Source: Glycine soja (Eukaryota; Streptophyta; Magnoliopsida; Fabales; Fabaceae). From it: 64,000 bases of DNA. The notes beneath the pieces are model-generated. The model saw only the letters and a program-made list of their open reading frames with translations, made no database searches and was not told the DNA's origin. Shown one piece after another: positions 60,444 through 64,000 of this stretch. The stretch is from assembly GCF_004193775.1 (NCBI RefSeq), contig NC_041018.1, positions 34,416,913 to 34,480,912 on the forward strand, read 5' to 3'. How positions within the stretch are numbered: the first letter of the stretch is position 1; the number at the start of each line of letters is the position of its first letter. Made by a program: the position numbers and the translations under genes.

Positions 60444-61227
60444 TATAAAATTATTTTAATCAAATAAACATTGGAAGTAAAGCAATAACAGATAAAAAGA
60501 AACAGGAAAAAGGAAAACAAAATAAAACCTGATCTTGAAGTCTCTTGATAACAAGAATAGCATCTGACTCTCTAAAATTCACATTTTTATCAGCATTCAA
60601 GCTACCACTATGAGCATAATTTAAAGAGTCGATAGATTCCTTAGAATGAAGGCATTGAAGAGAAGTTTCCTCAATTAGCTGTTTTCTCAATGATTCAATC
60701 TGTATCTCACTTATAGTTCTCTGCAATAAGAAAAACATGGGCATGTATTGAGTCTAGCAGTTTCTGGTGCCGGAATTGAATCAACAAATAAGGGAGGCGG
60801 GGCAACCTGAGTTTCAAATTTTAGAAACAAACTCTCATATTCTGCCTGCAATTCTAGAAATTTGTTGTCCTCCTCCTATTTGCAAGATATTAGTATACAA
60901 ACTACTAAAGATTGAAGAAATGAAATACAAACTACTAAAAATTGAAGAAATGAAAATATTAATGAGACATCTCACATCACAAACCATGGACAATCTTTTC
61001 TTCAGCGATGGTGCCTTTTTCCTGTTTGTTACATGCAATAAAGCACAGGGGTTTGGTAGATTACAATCCTTGTTAGTATCATCTTTATTATCTTCTTCTT
61101 GCTTGAAGGGCTCATCCACAGAAACATCTTCATTTACAAGTTCCTCAAAAGGAAGAAGTGGTCCCATGTCTCGTTTAGGTCTTATGGGTTTTATAGTAGA
61201 AGCACTAGGTTGGATGCCAGGGTATAC
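36392..61227 (-). CDS. Kinesin-7 (CENP-E/KIN-7O-like) stalk and tail, 18 exons, 5'-partial
   Basis: Exons (minus, 5' to 3'): 61227-60985, 60875-60807, 60720-60529, 60357-60253, 57270-57184, 57034-56885, 56692-56579, 56510-56424, 56322-56119, 56018-55830, 55514-55308, 54408-54319, 54213-54073, 46429-46332, 37944-37869, 37777-37637, 37490-37380, 36895-36824 and 36598-36392 (stop TAG at 36392-36394). Counting the first listed piece as continuing from upstream, this gives 18 coding exons after it. Every junction is GT..AG; all are phase 0 except 46332/37944, which splits an Arg codon AG|G. About 860 codons without a stop. The first exon reads [20 protein letters not shown] and [10 protein letters not shown], then [11 protein letters not shown]. 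The rest is almost all heptad-rich coiled coil, ending [27 protein letters not shown]. The early part resembles the region behind the motor of plant CENP-E-type kinesins. The motor exons would lie above 64000. Family call is moderate; the exon model is strong. Confidence 0.75.
38597..38802. repeat. Tandem duplication, 103-bp unit x2
   Basis: AGAAGAGAATAATGTG at 38597 recurs at 38700, with nearly identical sequence between (a few substitutions and a 3-bp deletion). Intronic. Confidence 0.85.
39556..39765. repeat. Tandem repeat, units of about 64 bp
   Basis: GAAGATAAAA..CAGATGCATCCTCTATAGAGA..GAGTATTGAAGACAAAATT recurs about two and a half times and ends in two or three short ATTCAAGAATAATGGC units. 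Intronic. Confidence 0.8.
40340..40665. mobile_element. MITE-like element with GGGGA-rich termini
   Basis: The left end (GACTGTTTAGTTCAAAAG then AGGGG repeats) and right end (CTCCCCTCCATTTCCCTCC, AACCAAACACTA) are imperfect inverted repeats around an AT-rich centre. The left arm includes about seven GGGGA units (40372-40407), a potential G-quadruplex on this strand. Intronic. Confidence 0.5.
40864..41925 (+). pseudogene. LINE ORF1 remnant
   Basis: The first frame (to 41160) contains [26 protein letters not shown] and [11 protein letters not shown], like the end of the plant LINE nucleic-acid-binding ORF1. The second frame (from about 41131) is a long, very hydrophilic, Glu/Lys/Arg/Ser-rich tail with no known fold. 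One frameshift joins them. It is the longest open stretch in the intron but belongs to the LINE, not to a host gene. Confidence 0.7.
42140..42900 (+). pseudogene. LINE ORF2 endonuclease domain
   Basis: The motifs of the exonuclease-endonuclease-phosphatase fold appear in order: [51 protein letters not shown] and DHCPVML. Catalytic Glu (QET), Asp and Asn (GDFN) and the C-terminal Asp-His (DHCPV) are all present. In-frame stops at 42525 and 42817 break it, the latter directly before DHCPV. Confidence 0.85.
42949..42966 (+). repeat. Uninterrupted G18 tract
   Basis: Eighteen consecutive G, preceded by GGGGT, inside the LINE remnant. It is either a true expansion or a sequencing/assembly weak point. 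Confidence 0.9.
43109..45680 (-). pseudogene. gypsy gag-protease-RT remnant
   Basis: Gag begins at 45680 ([18 protein letters not shown]) and contains [18 protein letters not shown] and [20 protein letters not shown] knuckle reads [14 protein letters not shown]. The protease site [12 protein letters not shown] (near 44540) is the usual plant gypsy form and looks intact. RT opening motifs are [15 protein letters not shown] and [10 protein letters not shown]. The RNase H part (43302-43109) reads [11 protein letters not shown] and [10 protein letters not shown]. Frameshifts and stops are numerous (for example near 45240, 44852, 44530). Confidence 0.85.
45708..46039 (-). repeat. 5' LTR of the truncated gypsy element
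   Basis: Ends are TG..CA on the minus strand. It is followed (minus direction) by ATTTGGTGCTCTCGTTG, which probably holds the primer binding site. Confidence 0.7.
46440..46815. other. Intron sequence, nothing recognised
   Basis: Between the exon at 46332-46429 and the copia remnant. Confidence 0.4.
46816..49237 (+). mobile_element. Old, degenerate Ty1-copia element
   Basis: The RT piece (46820-47185) is readable as [24 protein letters not shown] (metal box YVDD now YVNY) and [17 protein letters not shown]. The RNase H piece (47740-48165) is readable as [20 protein letters not shown] and KLFCENKS. Between them (47190-47735) lies unrelated AT-rich sequence, perhaps a further insertion. A polypurine-like TTTGAGGGAGAA at 48961 precedes an LTR-like block, about 48978-49237, starting TGTGGGCTG. 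Stops are frequent. Confidence 0.7.
49238..49267. repeat. (AT)n microsatellite plus direct repeat
   Basis: About 14 AT units. Just after, CCAATGTTTTCCAATAAATG occurs at about 49268 and again at about 49357. Confidence 0.85.
49456..49628 (-). repeat. 3' LTR of the copia element
   Basis: About 173 bp, TTGAGATTTG..ATTCAACA on the plus strand. Contains CAGCTGTCTCC absent from the other LTR. Confidence 0.88.
49635..53473 (-). pseudogene. copia gag-pol, mostly readable but broken
   Basis: Gag opens at 53473 ([20 protein letters not shown]). A CCHC knuckle [14 protein letters not shown] lies near 52760. The integrase (52381-51821) has HFDIWGPS and [10 protein letters not shown], but the motif normally NGVAERKN reads NGIAKRKN, so the catalytic Glu is Lys. 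RT and RNase H (51401-49635) keep VYVDDIVIT; the last 343 codons (50666-49635) are open to the end [10 protein letters not shown]. Stops or frameshifts lie near 53024, 52600, 51800, 51400, 50960 and 50670. Confidence 0.85.
53843..54016 (-). repeat. 5' LTR of the copia element
   Basis: About 174 bp, with a (TA)n expansion of about 24 units where the other LTR has four. Confidence 0.88.
54485..55020. repeat. Two LTR-like intronic repeats
   Basis: 54495-54660 carries GTTAGAGTAGTTAGCTAC and repeats TCAATTTCTGTTA, similar to 47205-47300. 54735-55010 carries AAGTCTCACATCGATTAGAG, CTCACCCTATGAGTTGG and TTAGGTCCAAACCCA, a phrase order that I associate with a widespread legume LTR-like repeat. Boundaries not fixed. 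Confidence 0.4.
57994..58555. mobile_element. hAT-type non-autonomous element
   Basis: The terminal inverted repeats are CAGTGGCGGATCC at 57994 and GGTCCGTCACTG ending at 58555. Flanking 8-mers ATTGCTGT (57986-57993) and ATTGATGT (58556-58563) differ at one base, fitting the 8-bp duplication of hAT elements. There is no transposase. A nested MITE (58075 to about 58345, GGGTAAAATATGC..CATATTTTATC) fills much of it. Intronic. Confidence 0.7.
58094..60150. repeat. Tandem array, 514-bp unit x4
   Basis: TCCCTATAAAATTTTTGG starts at 58094, 58608, 59122 and 59637; the last unit ends at 60150. Each unit carries the right three-quarters of the hAT element, its right terminal repeat, and about 50 bp of right flank (ATTGATGTAGTTTGTAG..CAGTAAATATTTCAA). 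Copies are nearly identical, so the amplification is younger than the insertion. Confidence 0.93.
60401..60438. repeat. (AT)n microsatellite
   Basis: About 18 AT units in the intron between the exons at 60529 and 60357, close to the upstream exon. Confidence 0.9.
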
Positions 61228-61654
61228 CTTAGAGCATAAAACAAATGAATTAGGATTGCAAATATGAGATACAAGCAACAAGATAACTATCATAGTCTAA
61301 AATAAATGGCATATATATTATGCAAGGATAACAGTGGTAATACATTGAATTTCTAACATGTTAAGTTTCTAGCAACCTATATAAGAAAATTATATATACA
61401 GTTGATATTATGGGGTTTTAAGTATTGAGGGAGGAAGAGAGATAAATGAGAATGAAACACTAATTGATATTAACTTAGAAGTATTACAATGTGTTGATAT
61501 ATTGATGTGCTCATAAAACCTAGAGCACTAAACGTCATTTATATTACTTATAATCCTAACTAAATAGCGAAACAAATCATGATAAGGAAATATGGTAACT
61601 AAATCTAAGAGATAACAAGGAAATAGGGAAACTAATAAAACTAACTACTGTACC

Positions 61655-61780
61655 ATGGTGCTAGAAGGCTCCTCGCTATGTGAAGGTATAGGGGAAAGTC
61701 ATTGTACACAACCTTACCTTTCCATATGCAAAGAGGAAATTTCCAGATTTGAACCCATGACTAATCCCAGAGAATAATGT
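61655..61780 (-). mobile_element. tRNA-derived SINE (Au/TS-like), 5'-truncated
   Basis: Read on the minus strand: GTCATGGGTTCAAATCTGG (B-box-like), GGTAAGGTTGTGTACAATGA, CATAGCGAGGAGCCTTCTAG and CACCATGGTAC. This order matches the conserved body and 3' part of a plant SINE family (GGTTCGAAT, GTAAGGCTGCGTACA, GCGGGAGCCT, GCACCGGG). The A box is not recognisable. It lies upstream of the first exon seen. Confidence 0.6.
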
Positions 61781-61889
61781 ATATGATATGATAATATTCC
61801 TACATTTTAACACACACACACCCCAAACAAAATCAAAATCAAACTATATAATTTGAGACTATGGAATAAAGGGACTCAACTGCAGGGCC

Positions 61890-62060
61890 GCCTAACACTT
61901 CTAGTAAAGCTGCAAAGGTAGGTGCATATTGCTAGAAAGCTGCAAGAGTAGATTGATATCTTTGGGAAAGCCATAGGACCAAGCTAATTTCTCTACAGAA
62001 GCTGCAAGACCAGGAACATATCTCTAGGAAAGCCATGGGGCCAACCTGATCTCGCTAATT
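61890..62060. repeat. Degenerate tandem phrases (AAAGCTGCAAGA)
   Basis: AAGCTGCAA(A/G) and GGAAAGCCAT(A/G)GG phrases alternate about five times at roughly 30-40 bp spacing. Origin unknown. Confidence 0.5.
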
Positions 62061-62135
62061 TCACAAAGCATAATTTGAACCAACGAGGAGAGCAAATCTG
62101 TGTAGAAGAGGTCATGGGTCAACGAGAGTGGAAAT

Positions 62136-62586
62136 TGTAATACTCCGATTGAATCACACCAGAATAAGAAGGATCCAAAGGTTGTCCAGGTATGGGACTG
62201 TACAACTAAGGATAGCTTAAAGGAATTTATTGGTACTACCTATACCAATAAGATGCATCTACTTTTCGATAGTCCATCACTTAAGAATTTCATAGTTAAG
62301 CGTGCTTGGCTTGGAATAGTTGTGGGATGGGTGACCTTCTGAGAAGTTTCCCGAAAAGCGTGTGAGTGAAGATAAGGCATGCTAAAAAGTTTCGTATTGG
62401 TTTTGTGGAGTCAATTATTGATCTTGGAAGCAGGCAAAGCTGATTTTCAAGGTCTCAAGAAGGACTACCTACGAAGGGTTCTGACCGGTGGAGGGTTCTA
62501 ACTAACAAGGATGTTAAGTGAAATGTCACAGTGTGAAGTACTATAGAGTACGAGTTGCCAAGCAGTCGATAGTCAAGAATGTTACA
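62136..62586 (+). mobile_element. Cassandra-like solo LTR with 5S rRNA-derived domain
   Basis: A 451-bp block starting TGTAATACTCCG and ending AATGTTACA, flanked by near-matching 5-mers GAAAT and GTAAT. Positions of about 62270-62350 match the second half of plant 5S rRNA, including an intact internal promoter: AGTTAAGCGTGCTTGG (A box) and GGATGGGTGACC (C box), then TTCTGAGAAGT. Cassandra TRIM elements are defined by 5S sequence inside their LTRs. No second LTR or interior was found. Confidence 0.7.
62275..62352 (+). promoter_or_regulatory. 5S-type internal Pol III promoter
   Basis: Box A, an intermediate region and box C are all present in 5S order and spacing, although the surrounding 5S stem sequence has decayed. 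Confidence 0.55.
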
Positions 62587-62952
62587 GTAATGAACTAAAT
62601 AGTTAACAAAAGCAGTGGAAAAAGTCCTTAATGATAAAACAAAGGTCTAAACCTGCCTGAATAATGACATAGTAACAGGGATCAGTGACACTAGCTGGAG
62701 GCTATTTGAAACATGCTAACAAAATGCACAGTAAAGGAGACTAGAACTCAGAAATATAAGTGTTAAGGCACGTTGTAGATGTCACAACAAAAAAGCAAAC
62801 CAATTAAGGAGATGCCGAAATAAAAAACCCAACCAAGAACTGCAAAAAGGACACGACAAACAGAAAGCTATTTAAAATGAGCCAATAAAATGCATGGCAG
62901 CTCAGACGGAAAAGAAGGTAGACAATAATGAAAATATCCAAAGATATAATAG
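62587..62952. other. No gene recognised
   Basis: Spacer between two LTR-derived elements. Nothing coding seen. Confidence 0.4.
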
Positions 62953-64000
62953 TGTTTTACTGTGTAACCTTATGCGTCAATGTAGATCACACCTCATGCT
63001 ATTTATAATATGGAAAAAGGAATCAATATTGATTACAAGATCAATCAATTACTGATTAATAAGGAAACTAAATAATAGGTAATAAGGAAAATAATCTCAT
63101 ACTAAACTGTTGTAATTAAAACACATCAAATCATATATTTCACCCTCCCCCTCAAGCTGGAGCATATATGTCATACAACCAAACTTATTACAAATGTGGT
63201 AAACCCAACAAAAACGAAAATAAAGACAGCTTGTGTGGTTGCGCCGAAAAACCACGGTAGCAACCAACGAAGGCCTGTAGTTGTGACGGGTGTTCAAGCA
63301 AATCACGCCCTCAAGTGGAAGGAGACTATTCCAATGTGATGCTCTCCAGAGATGCGTCACACGTCATGTGCGTGAACTTCTCTCACAGGAAAAGGTCCCT
63401 GCGTGGGGTTGTTGCGACGGTGTGTTGAGTTGGTTGTGCACGTGGACGACATGGCGTTCTTGAAAGGTCGCTAATGCAGACCAACAAGAAGGCGATGCAC
63501 TGGCTGCCAAATAGGCCCAACAATGGGTGCAGGTATTGTTCACCACAAAGAAAGTTGCACGATAATGTATTATTTTGTGCAAGGGACGTTGGTGAACGTC
63601 GTTGTAGAAGTGGAGTTTGAAGGAATCTCGGTAACCATGAAGGGAGAGGCAATGGTGGTCGTCGGCGAAAGGATGCCAAGCTAACAAACGGCAGCAAAGG
63701 TGTGTGGTAATGCATGCATGTTTGTGAAGAGAAGGAACATAACCTTAGAAGGGTAGGGAAAGGTCCACTAGGGAGAATATGTCCCCGGCGGAGAATGACT
63801 TTCGTTATTCCTTTGTCAAGAATAACCTAAGCTCTAATACCATATAACTGTGTTTTACTATGAAATGTTGTGTGTCAATGTAGACCACACCTCATGCTAT
63901 TTATAATGTGGAAAAAGGAATTAATATTGATTACAAGATCAATCAATTATTGATTAATAAGGAAACTAAATAATGAGTAATAAGGGAAATATTCTCATAC
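62953..64000 (-). mobile_element. Very short LTR element (TRIM-like), cut by the window end
   Basis: Two direct copies of an LTR of about 171 bp: 62953-63123 (TGTTTTAC..TAAAACA) and 63851 to beyond 64000. The interior is only 727 bp. On the minus strand the upper LTR is followed by TGGTATTAGAGC, one base from the Met-tRNA primer site, and a polypurine tract GAGGGGGAGGG lies just before the lower LTR. Near that tract, NKFGCMTYMLQLE echoes the copia pol C-terminus ([10 protein letters not shown] type). The interior has short frames (63687-63364) without a known domain. AATAG (62948-62952) is the candidate target site on one side. Confidence 0.7.

Noticed and set aside
60767..61267. 166-codon plus-strand frame
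   Set aside because: It is antisense to two phase-consistent exons of the kinesin-like gene and the intron between them.
62275..62352. Functional 5S rRNA gene
   Set aside because: Only the promoter half is well conserved. The 5' half and the closing stem have decayed, and it sits inside LTR-like ends.

Overview
This is a plant nuclear window. It is AT-rich, carries intron-split genes with GT..AG junctions, and is crowded with LTR retrotransposons, CACTA, hAT and Mutator-like elements, a LINE, a SINE and a 5S-rRNA-bearing LTR. Several repeats look like those I associate with soybean (Glycine max or G. soja): LTRs full of GTAATCGATTAC, LTR-like blocks full of CGCTTAGC, and CACTACTAGAAAA ends. 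The species call is from memory and was not searched.

Only two host genes look real, and both are partial. At the left edge (1038-1564, +) is the last exon of a DUF642 cell-wall protein gene. The right 25 kb (36392-61227, -) holds the 3' part of a large coiled-coil gene, most like a kinesin-7 (CENP-E/KIN-7O-like) stalk and tail. I resolve 18 exons whose phases join without a break into about 860 codons. Its motor exons would lie beyond position 64000. Its introns hold most of the transposons in that half: a LINE, a truncated Ty3-gypsy, an old Ty1-copia, a younger Ty1-copia with a perfect target-site duplication 52 bp past a splice donor, a hAT element amplified as a 514-bp tandem array, a SINE-like sequence, a Cassandra-like solo LTR and a very short LTR element cut by the window end.

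Between the two genes (1.6-36 kb) is a transposon landscape. 3560-9292 is a complete LTR element with the target-site duplication CGACC, a decayed copia gag/protease and an extra ORF. 9355-9866 is a CACTA end, broken by a second, minus-strand LTR element (9867-about 12832) that carries a homologous extra ORF. 14753-15884 is a string of host-gene fragments in one orientation (Hop/STI1, FKBP12, an arabinofuranosidase-like piece, kinesin-5). 18.5-25.1 kb holds an E2F exon fragment, an intron-containing AUX/IAA pseudogene, CGCTTAGC-rich LTR-like repeats and another CACTA end. 25781-26821 is a Mutator-like long-TIR element. 27888-33181 is a full-length but dead Ty3-gypsy chromovirus-like element, followed by another gypsy gag remnant.

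The most unusual pattern is a repeated regulatory architecture. Four blocks each contain exactly three pairs of a 12-bp palindrome (GTAATCGATTAC). Within every pair the copies start 20 or 21 bp apart, which is two helical turns, and each block lies upstream of a TATA box. The blocks sit in the two LTRs of the first element, in an internal promoter-like region of the same element, and in the LTR of the second element.
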